Below are positions 8,739 through 15,403 of a stretch of 36,642 nucleotides of DNA, piece after piece. The position numbers were made by a program, and so were the translations under genes. Source of the DNA: Massilia horti (GTDB lineage: Bacteria; Pseudomonadota; Gammaproteobacteria; Burkholderiales; Burkholderiaceae_D). The DNA is taken from NCBI RefSeq assembly GCF_004614195.1, contig NZ_SPUM01000064.1, forward strand, positions 1 through 36,642, read 5' to 3'. The notes below the pieces were generated by a model. The model had not been told where the DNA came from, made no database searches, and was given only the letters and a program-made list of their open reading frames with translations. The stretch's first letter is position 1. Each line of letters opens with the position of its first letter.

Positions 8739-8773
8739 AACGGGCCGCCAAGGCAATCCCAGGCGGCCCGTTT
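8739..8773 (-). terminator. Rho-independent terminator of the Ala/Lys-rich protein gene
   Basis: An 11-bp G+C-rich stem (AACGGGCCGCC at 8739-8749 with GGCGGCCCGTT at 8762-8772) encloses a 12-nt loop. Read on the minus strand it ends in CCCGTTTTT, about 65 bp after the stop of the gene ending at 8838. The equivalent place downstream of the frameshifted paralogue (about 9700-9720) has lost the complementary arms. Confidence 0.85.
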
Positions 8774-8823
8774 GTTGATACTTACCCCGCCCGGGCCTGG
8801 CCCTGCCGGCGGAGCAAGCTGCT
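8773..8823. repeat. Downstream segment of duplication, copy 1
   Basis: This segment matches 9712-9769. Both begin TGTTGAT and share CCCCGCCCGGGCCTGGCCCT and CGGCGGAGCA. Together with the paralogous genes and leaders it defines the 3' limit of a segmental duplication. Confidence 0.75.
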
Positions 8824-8837
8824 GACTTTAGCGACTG

Positions 8838-9428
8838 TTACTTGGCCTCCGCCTTGTGCGCTTCCGCTACCGCCTCGGCCTTCTTCTCGTTGGCCTTGGC
8901 GTGTGCACGCGCCTTGTCGGCATTGGCGTCGACGATATCCTTCTGCGCCTTTTCGTTGGCCTTGATCATCGTCTTCTCGGCCTTCAGGTTGGCCTTGGCG
9001 ATGGTCTCCTCGGCCTTGGCGCTGGCCTTGGCCTTGTCTTCCGGATCGGCCTTGGTGACCTTGGCATTGGCATCAGCTGCCTTCTTTTGTGCCTTTGCGT
9101 GAGCCTTGGCCTTTTTCTCCTCGGCCTTGTTCAGTGCCTTGTGGATCTTTTCGTCCTCCTTGGCCACCTCCTTGGCTTCCTTCTCGTTAGCCTTGGCGAT
9201 ATCCTTCTCGGCCTCGGCCGCGGCCTTGGATTGGTCGGCGGTGGCGCCGCTGTCGATATAACCGGTGGCGGTCGCGCCAGTCGCAGTGACGCCGGCGTCA
9301 GTGGCAGGCGCTTGAGTGGTCGCGTTTGGCGGAACGGCGGTCGTAGCCGGGTTCGGGGTATACGCGGTCTGGGCATATGCCGAGGTGACAACCAGACCGG
9401 CGATCAGGGTAGCTAGCAGTTTGTTCAT
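8838..9428 (-). CDS. Secreted Ala/Lys/Glu-rich coiled-coil protein
   Basis: The 196-residue product has a signal peptide (MNKLLATLIAGLVVTSAYAQ), a Pro/Thr/Ala-rich linker (21-65) and a highly charged helix from about 70 to the end made of degenerate repeats of the type KAxAKAxEKA. The composition resembles the TolA central helix, which explains why such proteins are sometimes named TolA-like, but no TolA C-terminal domain is present. A structural or envelope-associated role is inference only. The ATG at 9428 follows AAAAGGAA; the open frame upstream to 9602 is excluded because the signal peptide starts at 9428. A diverged paralogue lies immediately upstream (9832-10224), and the two share promoter and downstream sequences. 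Confidence 0.8.
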   Translation of the reverse strand: MNKLLATLIAGLVVTSAYAQTAYTPNPATTAVPPNATTQAPATDAGVTATGATATGYIDSGATADQSKAAAEAEKDIAKANEKEAKEVAKEDEKIHKALNKAEEKKAKAHAKAQKKAADANAKVTKADPEDKAKASAKAEETIAKANLKAEKTMIKANEKAQKDIVDANADKARAHAKANEKKAEAVAEAHKAEAK

Positions 9429-9550
9429 TGGGCAGGTTCCTTTTCCGTTGTAATGTTCCGCGCGGAACCATCGATCCGCACGTCTCTTCTTAAACAGGCA
9501 AATCCAGAATAGAGACCGCTGAGTCTGTGGTCGGTTCGGCACCTCACACA
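9429..9550 (-). repeat. Duplicated leader/promoter region, copy 1
   Basis: The 122 bp upstream of the intact coiled-coil gene match the region upstream of its paralogue (10225-10340). Shared strings include CAGGTTCCTTTTCCGT, TTCCGCGCGGA and CCAGAATAG. The promoter was therefore duplicated along with the gene. No convincing -35/-10 pair was picked. Confidence 0.65.
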
Positions 9551-9564
9551 AGCAGTCACTGCCA

Positions 9565-9640
9565 TGGGCGGATCGACGACTTCGCTGATGCCTCTGGGAC
9601 ACACGAGGCAGAACCGTTCAATGCGAAAAATGTTTCCCGG
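9565..9640 (-). pseudogene. Remnant of the 3' end of an M64 peptidase gene
   Basis: On the minus strand this stretch reads IFRIERFCLVCPRGISEVVD. It aligns with the C-terminus of the intact M64 peptidase (IMFDRSEQFCQVCQDGISEI, then ID), including both cysteines and the GISE motif. It sits immediately upstream of the leader of the intact coiled-coil gene, exactly as the true M64 3' end sits upstream of the paralogue. It is therefore a truncated copy created when the M64-tail/coiled-coil segment was duplicated. No start codon or complete domain remains. Confidence 0.75.
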
Positions 9641-9711
9641 GAAGAGATGCCGCTGCGACGCGCGAGGCGCCACGGCGGGCGGCTGGACGACAGCCAGCAA
9701 GTCGGCCGGCT

Positions 9712-9769
9712 TGTTGATGGTTGCCCCGCCCGGGCCTGGCCCTGTCGGCGGAGCATTGCTTAAGCTGCT
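9712..9769. repeat. Downstream segment of duplication, copy 2
   Basis: This is the counterpart of 8773-8823, with a small insertion and scattered substitutions. It lies downstream of the frameshifted paralogue, where the terminator hairpin present in copy 1 has decayed. Confidence 0.7.
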
Positions 9770-9831
9770 CTTACCAGGTTCAGGCCGTCAAAAATGAACT
9801 TGCGGATCGGCCATTGATCCTTGCCTTGGCA

Positions 9832-10224
9832 TCAACGACTTTCTTCGCTGACTTTGGGTGCGCCCTGGCCTTTATCTGCGGGTTTGTTGAGTGCCTTGTT
9901 GAACTTGTCGTCCGGCTTCGCCGCTGCATCCTTGGCTTGCATCTCGTTTGCCATGGCGTCGGCCTTGACTTGAGCGGCGGTCGTAGTGGAGCTGCTATCG
10001 ACAGAACCGACGGCGGTAGCGCCGGTCGCAGCGGCGCCGGCGTCAGCGCCCAGGGTAGCGGGCGCTTGGGTTGCTGGGCTTGCGGTGGCAGCGGTTGCGG
10101 TGGCAGGGGTTGCGGTGGTAGTGCCGGGTGCGGTGGACGTAGCCGGGTTCGAGGTCTGTGCCGTCTGGGCGTATGCCGAGGTGGCAACCATACCGGCAAT
10201 CAGGGTAGCTAGCAGTTTATTCAT
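9832..10224 (-). pseudogene. Frameshifted paralogue of the secreted Ala/Lys-rich protein
   Basis: The open frame encodes 130 residues with signal peptide MNKLLATLIAGMVATSAYAQ, nearly identical to its neighbour at 8838-9428, then an Ala/Thr/Pro-rich linker and KFNKALNKPADKGQGAPKVSEESR. In the other minus frame the sequence continues as KARAHPKSAKKVVDAKARI, which aligns with KAKAHAKAQKKAADANAKV of the intact copy. The frame breaks where the intact copy has GAGAAAAAGGCC and this copy has GATAAAGGCC, a net loss of 2 nt. About 60-100 residues of the charged helix are lost, and the shifted frame ends at 9780. The short form could still be exported, so it is either a pseudogene or a truncated gene. 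Confidence 0.75.
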
Positions 10225-10340
10225 GCGCAGGTTCCTTTTCCGTCTAATGATTCCGCGCGGACCAACTGATCCACACGTTTCCCTTACAGGGAGGGCCAGA
10301 ATAGTGACCGATGAGCAGGTGGTCCGTTCGCCATCTAACA
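10225..10340 (-). repeat. Duplicated leader/promoter region, copy 2
   Basis: This is the counterpart of 9429-9550, lying between the M64 gene stop (10368) and the frameshifted paralogue. It holds the GGTTCC ribosome-site context and the TTCCGCGCGGA palindrome shared with copy 1. Confidence 0.6.
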
Positions 10341-10367
10341 TAAACAGACCCTGCGCTGACGCGAAAG

Positions 10368-11786
10368 CTACTTTTTCGACACAGGCCGCGCGTACAAGTC
10401 GATGATTTCGCTGATGCCGTCCTGGCACACCTGGCAGAACTGTTCGCTGCGATCGAACATGATGCATTGCATCGCCGGACGATAAAAACCGCTCGCTTCG
10501 TAGTTGGCGCCCTCGAAGGCGCCGATCGCGTCGCGGTACTTGGCGTTGGCAAACAATGCCTTGGTGCGCGCAAGGTCCTCGCGGAACAGCGCATTCATTT
10601 CCGATTCCGGCCGGTTGGCGGCACGCAGCGCGGCGCGGCGTTTCTGGTAGGCACGCGAATATTCCTCGTACTCCGCCTTTGGCCACGGTGTCGGCAATGG
10701 CGTGCTTGGCTTCACATACTGCTTCCATTTCAGCCGGGCCGGGTCACGCAGCGCGGTCACGTTCGGCTCCCACGGCTCCATTCGCGCGCCACTGGACTGG
10801 TACGAAACGGGCGACGTGTAGTACTCGTCGGCCAGGCCCGCGAAGTGGTGCCCGAACTCATGCACGAACAGGTAGTTGGCCCACTCGTTGCTGGCAGCCG
10901 CGGTACTGAATTGGCCGAAGATGCCGCCACCGCCGTAGGTTTCGTTGTTGACCAGAATCTCGATGAACTCGTAAGGCGCGTACTGGGAGATGTCGCGCAG
11001 CGCGCGGTTATCCAGCGTGAGCACGTAACGCTCGCTGCCGAAGATGTCATAGCGCGTGCCGAGCATTGATGCGTGGTGCACCCCGGTCGATGGGCGAGTT
11101 ATGCCCGACTCCTGGGTCGGCACAGCCATTGCCCACACATTGAAGTCATTGGCGCGCTCGCGGAACGGCGACACTTCGAACAAGTGCTGCGACAGGCGGC
11201 GCGCATCGGCCTCGAACTTGCTCATCTCGGCCTGGGTGTAGCCGTCGCCTAGGATCAGCAGATCGACCTTTTGCGCCGAGGGTCCGCTGACACGGATCGG
11301 AATCGGCGTGGCAGGCGCCGGCCCCTGCTTCTTCACCACGTCCGGACCGTCGGTATCGACCTCCACGCTCCACGCCACCGAAAACTCATTGCGCTCGTCG
11401 CGCTTGAGGATGCGCACGCGTACCGGGCGGTCCGGCTTCGGAAAGCGCACGGATTCGTGAAAGCCGCGGCTGATCTTGTTGGCTTCCTCGGTGGTGCGCC
11501 ATTCGCCAAAGACTGTCGAGAAATCGCGCGAATACAGCATTTCACCCGTTTTCGCATCGACCACCTCGACACGGTTCTGGCCGCGATTGGTGTTGTCGAA
11601 TGGCTGGCTCATGTCGCCGGGCCAGGGCAGCGGTTCAATCAGCACGCGCTCCAGTGCGTATTGGTCCGACAGGGCGTTGCCGCTGTGGGTGTAATCGACG
11701 CGGATGGTGGCGGGTTGCTGGGCAGTGGCGGCACCAGCGGCAAGAAACAGCGCAGCGGCGAACAGTTGAATTCGGATCGGCAGCAT
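10368..11786 (-). CDS. Secreted M64-family (IgA peptidase-like) zinc metallopeptidase
   Basis: The 472-residue product has a signal peptide (MLPIRIQLFAAALFLAAGAATAQ), an N-terminal beta-rich M64_N-like domain (about 25-150, with NRVEVVDAKTGEMLY) and a catalytic M64 domain from about 165. The domain opens with KVDLLILGDGYTQAEMSKF and carries the zinc motif H309-E-F-G-H313 followed by FAGLADEYY. The C-terminus has three cysteines, in MQCIMFDRSEQFCQVCQDG. M64 includes the Clostridium ramosum IgA peptidase, but most members have unknown substrates, so IgA cleavage is not implied here. The ATG at 11786 is set by the signal peptide. Fragments similar to its 3' and 5' regions occur at 9565-9640 and 13985-14108. 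Confidence 0.9.
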   Translation of the reverse strand: MLPIRIQLFAAALFLAAGAATAQQPATIRVDYTHSGNALSDQYALERVLIEPLPWPGDMSQPFDNTNRGQNRVEVVDAKTGEMLYSRDFSTVFGEWRTTEEANKISRGFHESVRFPKPDRPVRVRILKRDERNEFSVAWSVEVDTDGPDVVKKQGPAPATPIPIRVSGPSAQKVDLLILGDGYTQAEMSKFEADARRLSQHLFEVSPFRERANDFNVWAMAVPTQESGITRPSTGVHHASMLGTRYDIFGSERYVLTLDNRALRDISQYAPYEFIEILVNNETYGGGGIFGQFSTAAASNEWANYLFVHEFGHHFAGLADEYYTSPVSYQSSGARMEPWEPNVTALRDPARLKWKQYVKPSTPLPTPWPKAEYEEYSRAYQKRRAALRAANRPESEMNALFREDLARTKALFANAKYRDAIGAFEGANYEASGFYRPAMQCIMFDRSEQFCQVCQDGISEIIDLYARPVSKK

Positions 11787-12232
11787 GAGAAAACCTCACA
11801 GTGAGAAGTTGGCGTCCATTGTAATCGGATCAAGGTTTCCTCCTTGATTTGCGACTTCCCCCACGTTCCCTCCAAGCATCCCTGCAAGAATTTTCACTAT
11901 TCCTCCAACCTGTCGAATGTCTGAACTACTTCCACGCGTTTCGAAAACGCCTTGTCGGACATTCCTGGCCCGCCCAATCTATTAAGCCGCCTGCTCGACC
12001 TTCGGCAATTTCTGATTTTAAGGTTAAGTGTGTTCCCCGGAAATTTTTGGAAAAATTTCTGGTTTGGGAAATCCATCTATTGATCTTCTTCCCTTGCCTT
12101 CCTGACGCTAGCCAACGCCACCCGTAACCGTCCGCGCCACAATCGTTCACCAACTCAACCTTGCAAAGGGGATCGAAATGGCGGCGATTTCCTGCCGATC
12201 CAATCCACTCAAGGCACCGATAGGAGATAAGC
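11787..12232. promoter_or_regulatory. Divergent intergenic region between M64 peptidase and PAAR cassette
   Basis: No gene is supported in this 446-bp stretch, which becomes A+T-rich toward the PAAR gene. It contains a perfect 9-bp inverted repeat, GAAATTTTT at 12040-12048 and AAAAATTTC at 12051-12059 with a GG centre, a possible operator or hairpin about 175 bp before the PAAR start. An AGGAG ribosome site at 12222-12226 serves the PAAR gene. No confident promoter was identified. Confidence 0.35.
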
Positions 12233-12754
12233 ATGTCTTTACCGTGGATCGTGATGGGCGACAAGACATCCCATGGGGGAACAGTCATCGAGGGCGCCCC
12301 GACCTTTGCCACGGAGGGCAAACAGGTTGCCCTCGTGGGTCACATGACGACCTGCCCCAAATGCATGGGCGGACCGTTCCCGATTGTCACGGGCGCCCCA
12401 GATTTTGTATGCAATGGACGATCGGTAGCGCGTCATGGTGACAAGACCGCTTGCGGAGCCTCGCTGATTAGCGGGCAGGTAGTCAGTTGGTGGGGAGCCG
12501 AGACAAGTGCGCCCGGTGGGGAAGCCGTATTGTTAACGATCGTGAGTGCTCTCGATTATGACGAACACTTTGTGTTGCTCGACAAAAACAATATGAAGCC
12601 CGTTGAGGGCTTTGCTTATGCCATAACCACTAGCAAGGGCGAGCAAGAGGGGCGGACAGGCGCAGATGGGAAAACCGTCCATGTCGAATCGGAGAAACCC
12701 GAGACAGTTACTTTGAATTACGCGGTACAACTGCAGATTGGAATCCGCATATGA
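12233..12754 (+). CDS. PAAR-domain protein (T6SS spike tip) with C-terminal beta domain
   Basis: PAAR proteins cap the VgrG spike of type VI secretion systems and carry effectors. Residues 1-95 form the PAAR domain: GDKTSHGGTVIEGAP, VGHMTTCPKC, GRSVARHGDKTACGASLISGQ, with His and Cys residues placed for zinc binding. Residues about 105-170 (FVLLDKNNMKPVEGFAYAIT, then GEQEGRTGADGKT) look like a small beta-sandwich of the kind attached to PAAR or VgrG proteins as an adaptor. The ATG at 12233 is preceded by AGGAG. The gene ends in an ATGA overlap with the next gene, so the three-gene cassette is translationally coupled. No vgrG, hcp or other T6SS gene is in the window, so this is an orphan spike cassette. 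Base composition is visibly lower in G+C than in flanking genes. Confidence 0.88.
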   Translation: MSLPWIVMGDKTSHGGTVIEGAPTFATEGKQVALVGHMTTCPKCMGGPFPIVTGAPDFVCNGRSVARHGDKTACGASLISGQVVSWWGAETSAPGGEAVLLTIVSALDYDEHFVLLDKNNMKPVEGFAYAITTSKGEQEGRTGADGKTVHVESEKPETVTLNYAVQLQIGIRI

Positions 12755-13602
12755 CTCTGACGACATCAGTAACCAGTCCAAAATCGCAGACAGCAGGAAA
12801 GGAACATTGGCTTGATGTTCTGCATCTGGACGCCATCCCCGGTGCGATGGACAACATGGGCTGGAAAGTGGCCGCAAAGATGATGCGACAATGGTTTTCA
12901 ACCGAACCCGCGTATGTGATGCCAGAGAAAGTTCGCAATAGCGAAATTGCCACGCCGGTGACTCGGTATGACGATCAGATCATCAAAATGAAAAGCTGGG
13001 CATTGAATTTCCCCCGGTGCGTGGAGCCGCTCGAACATCTCGTGATGAACTGGGATACCCCAGCAGGGCTGAAACTTCTTAAAAAGCGTCTAAAGGATAA
13101 GGGTTGGACACCCGGGAGCAATATCACCCTCGGTACGACCAGGATGAAGGCATACGAGCTTAATATGACATCTCAAGTCAATCGCGTAGAATTTGGTTCA
13201 TTACTTGACACTTTCGACGACATGTATGGAGCTTTAGGGAAAGCCACCGTCAAAATCGCGGTGGTAGGTGAAAGCAAAGGCAATCCGGCGGGGATCGATA
13301 TTTTTGAAATCGAAAAGCTCGGCGTCTATATCCGCGACACATATGACTTCAACGATGATGGGATCGTGTCAGAACCGCTCGGCATATGGAGCAAAGAAAG
13401 ATGCCTCAGCAAAGAGGAAATCGCCGCCTGGTGGTTGATGGAACTTCGCGATCGATTCAAAATGTTTCCAGGGTTTGTTCCGGTGTTTAACAGCGATTTT
13501 CGTCGCTGGCAGCAAGCCCACAACTCAGGCGGCGATTTTGTCGTGCTTTCGGATGTGATGTGGATTGATCCGCCAGTCAACCCGGTCAAAATCCCGCGAT
13601 GA
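12751..13602 (+). CDS. DUF6402-like protein, candidate T6SS effector
   Basis: The 283-residue product has no signal peptide or membrane segment. It contains strings I associate from memory with the DUF6402 family of PAAR-linked proteins: DNMGWKVAAKMMRQWFS (about 32-48), DDQIIKMKWAL-like segments near 75, GTTRMKAYELN, DTFDDMYGALGKATVKIAVVG (about 153-173) and LGVYIRDTYDFNDDG (about 190-204). No known catalytic motif was recognised. Its place directly behind a PAAR gene with a 4-nt overlap, and before a small membrane protein, suggests it is the cargo or an effector-associated protein. That is inference. The family assignment is by recall, without a search. Confidence 0.7.
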   Translation: MTLTTSVTSPKSQTAGKEHWLDVLHLDAIPGAMDNMGWKVAAKMMRQWFSTEPAYVMPEKVRNSEIATPVTRYDDQIIKMKSWALNFPRCVEPLEHLVMNWDTPAGLKLLKKRLKDKGWTPGSNITLGTTRMKAYELNMTSQVNRVEFGSLLDTFDDMYGALGKATVKIAVVGESKGNPAGIDIFEIEKLGVYIRDTYDFNDDGIVSEPLGIWSKERCLSKEEIAAWWLMELRDRFKMFPGFVPVFNSDFRRWQQAHNSGGDFVVLSDVMWIDPPVNPVKIPR

Positions 13603-13952
13603 AAAATAGACGTGTAGTGAAATGGTTGCTGCGTGGATTATTTGCAATGGAAGTCGCGTATTTCTTAATATACGGGCCGCATATATTTGCAACCAAGGTA
13701 GATCAAAATATAAGTCCGAAGGGCTATTATCGCTTGGAATATTTGAAACCTGGATTTCCATATCTGCTTAGTATAACAAAGCAGATTCCGATGATTGTTC
13801 GCCTCTACGACAATCGATCAGGGAAATTGCTTGGCGAAAGCGATATCGTTGATATGAATGGTAACGGGGAAATTTTTTGGGCCTCAACAGACGATCCCAA
13901 TATACAAATCGGCATGGATATTGTATTTCCCGCATCACCGGAACCAGAGTGA
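13599..13952 (+). CDS. Small membrane-anchored protein, candidate immunity protein
   Basis: The 117-residue product has one N-terminal transmembrane segment (about 7-26, VKWLLRGLFAMEVAYFLIYG) and a predicted periplasmic beta domain: YYRLEYLKPGFPYLL, MIVRLYDNRSGKLLGESDIVD, GEIFWASTDDPNIQIGMDIVFP. I do not recognise the family with certainty. The ATG overlaps the stop of the upstream gene by 4 nt. A small membrane or periplasmic protein encoded last in a PAAR-effector cassette often neutralises the effector, so immunity is a reasonable inference. This is the most A+T-rich gene of the window by eye, which supports recent acquisition of the cassette. Confidence 0.65.
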   Translation: MKNRRVVKWLLRGLFAMEVAYFLIYGPHIFATKVDQNISPKGYYRLEYLKPGFPYLLSITKQIPMIVRLYDNRSGKLLGESDIVDMNGNGEIFWASTDDPNIQIGMDIVFPASPEPE

Positions 13953-13984
13953 GGGCTTTGCGTTACACGCAACTGACATCGTTA

Positions 13985-14108
13985 CCTGCGCCCCGTAAAC
14001 TGCGCAGCGTCTTGGCCGCGATATAAATAGAGCATGTCACCAATCCTGGCATCGACCACCTCGGCCCGGTTCGCCAGGTTCGATGGTCGGAGCAGGATCC
14101 AGGACTCA
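13985..14108 (-). pseudogene. Remnant resembling the N-terminal domain of an M64 peptidase
   Basis: The minus strand reads SESWILLRPSNLANRAEVVD, continuing ARIGDMLYLYRGQDAAQF and ending TGRR before a stop. The core NRAEVVDARIGDMLY aligns with NRVEVVDAKTGEMLY of the intact M64 gene, and the DNA shares CGAGGTGGTCGATGC exactly (core 14026-14073). Nothing else of an M64 gene is found here. It lies on the far side of the PAAR cassette from the complete M64 gene and in the same orientation. It is read as a degraded fragment of a second M64-like gene, but a short independent domain match cannot be excluded. Confidence 0.5.
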
Positions 14109-14110
14109 CT

Positions 14111-14554
14111 TCAAGTGGATTGGAACTCCGGCAACGGCCCACCTGTCTCAAGCAGCGTCTTGAGCGCGCTGAGGATCATCGGCCAGCCCTCGCGGCAGGC
14201 GGCGTAGACCTTGCTCTCTGGCGCGAAGTGGTCGTGCAGGAGAGCCAGGCGCACTACTTCGCCTCCGGACTGGAGCGTGATGCTGACCTTCGACGGCGCT
14301 TCATGCTGGAAGTCGCCGAACAAGGGCTGGAAGGTGTGCACCAGCTTCGCAGGGGCCTGTATTTCCAGGATCACGTGCTCGTCCATCGTTTGGCCATCGC
14401 GCACGTAGCGAATCGTCGAATGCGGCTTCCAGTCAGATTCGATCCGGGTTTTCCCCCAGTACTGCTCGGTGACGTCCGGATTGGTGAGTGCGTCCCACAC
14501 CTGCTCAATCGGGGCCTTGATATAGATGGTCTGCTCGATGCGCTGTTCACCCAT
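14111..14554 (-). CDS. SRPBCC (AHSA1-like) domain protein
   Basis: The 147-residue protein has the START-like helix-grip fold of the AHSA1/activator-of-Hsp90 homologue group: IEQTIYIKAPIEQVWDALTN at the N-terminus, EQYWG, the DEHVILEIQAPAKLVHTF strands and a C-terminal amphipathic helix (GWPMILSALKTLLET). Bacterial members bind small hydrophobic ligands or have unknown roles, and the specific function here is unknown. The ATG at 14554 is preceded by GGGAGA. The frame stays open upstream because a remnant of another gene runs into it in phase, so a start at 14614 is less likely. Confidence 0.85.
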   Translation of the reverse strand: MGEQRIEQTIYIKAPIEQVWDALTNPDVTEQYWGKTRIESDWKPHSTIRYVRDGQTMDEHVILEIQAPAKLVHTFQPLFGDFQHEAPSKVSITLQSGGEVVRLALLHDHFAPESKVYAACREGWPMILSALKTLLETGGPLPEFQST

Positions 14555-14619
14555 GACGTCTCCCGATAATTGGTCCACGCAAGTATGCCCGGCGCCGCTG
14601 CCAAGCGCAACCATCTGTA

Positions 14620-14685
14620 TTCGTACAACGGGCCTGCGAATGAGGATCGGGCGGATGTCGAGCCGCAGGTTATAGACCCGACTTG
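14620..14685 (-). pseudogene. Remnant of the C-terminus of a cyanophycinase-like gene
   Basis: The minus strand reads VYNLRLDIRPILIRRPVVRI, which aligns with the last residues of the intact cyanophycinase gene 0.8 kb away (IYNMRLDIRPIRIRQPLYQQ). About 26 of 33 bases match over the best stretch (about 14643-14675 against 15440-15472). No upstream part of the gene remains; the next gene ends at 14695. The fragment is in phase with the SRPBCC gene and explains its spurious N-terminal extension. Confidence 0.55.
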
Positions 14686-14694
14686 AACGACTTC

Positions 14695-15267
14695 TCAGGC
14701 ATCTCCACGCACACCGCCTTTGTGAACTTCATAGCGCAACTCAGCCATGCCAGCTCCCATCTGATGAACAGATACCAGGCGCAAAACTGGGCTTAGCACT
14801 CTGCGAGGGAAAAGCGGCTTACCCTGGCCGAGGGTGGCCGAACCAACCTGGATGATAAGTTCGTCGAGCAAACCAGCGTCGTAGAACTGGCCAGCAAGAT
14901 CGCCACCGCCAACGACCCAGATGTTTCGGGTACCAGCAGCAGCTCGCATTTCAGCGTGGGCGTGGCGCACATCTCCATTGACGAATCGGATGTCCGCACC
15001 TTCGATTATTGGAAGCGCGCGGCTAGAGAAAATCCAGGCTGGCTGAGTATAGGGCCATGCTGAGCCTGCCTCAGCAGCCACCTGTTCTGCGTTGCGAACA
15101 ATCCACTCGTAAGTTGCTGATCCCATTGCCAATGCCCCCACATCTGCAATGAATTTTGGATAGCTGGAAGTATTCAGGTCGCCGAGCGGAAACAGCCAGT
15201 CCAGTGAATCGTTTTCAGTAGCAATGAAGCCATCGAGACTTGTCGCAGTGAAGTACTGAGTTTTCAT
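14695..15267 (-). CDS. RibD/dihydrofolate-reductase-family protein
   Basis: The 190-residue protein starts MKTQYFTATSLDGFIATEND, the characteristic opening of RibD C-terminal/YyaP-like reductases, followed by MGSATYEWI, the NADPH-binding strand IWVVGGGDLAGQFYDAGLLDELIIQV and a C-terminal beta strand. Family members reduce pterin- or riboflavin-like substrates with NADPH, but most stand-alone forms lack an assigned substrate. A strong AGGAGAG ribosome site precedes the ATG at 15267. It is monocistronic or loosely linked to the cyanophycinase gene upstream (136-bp gap). Confidence 0.88.
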   Translation of the reverse strand: MKTQYFTATSLDGFIATENDSLDWLFPLGDLNTSSYPKFIADVGALAMGSATYEWIVRNAEQVAAEAGSAWPYTQPAWIFSSRALPIIEGADIRFVNGDVRHAHAEMRAAAGTRNIWVVGGGDLAGQFYDAGLLDELIIQVGSATLGQGKPLFPRRVLSPVLRLVSVHQMGAGMAELRYEVHKGGVRGDA

Positions 15268-15403
15268 TCTTGTAGCTCTCCTGAATTTGTCTTTCTGTGC
15301 CTAACCAGGCGCCTGCCCGAGTCAAATTGCTGATCGATCAACTCGGGCATTTTACTCGTGCCAAACCACAATAGGCTGCGTACGGCTTCCCCGCCCGGTA
15401 ACA

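Noticed and set aside
8624..8965. Small plus-strand ORF in the A+T-rich leader
   Set aside because: It runs through the terminator and into the antisense of the coiled-coil gene, and its sequence is low-complexity.
8842..9416. Hydrophobic plus-strand ORFs that look like membrane proteins
   Set aside because: They are the complement of the Ala/Lys/Glu repeat gene, which reads as Leu/Phe/Gly-rich antisense.
9429..9700. Possible small minus-strand gene of about 91 codons
   Set aside because: Its only recognisable part is the M64 C-terminal remnant; the rest is duplicated leader sequence.
12233..13952. Prophage or integrative element
   Set aside because: No integrase, tRNA gene, attachment repeats or phage structural genes were seen; the PAAR cassette alone explains the composition change.
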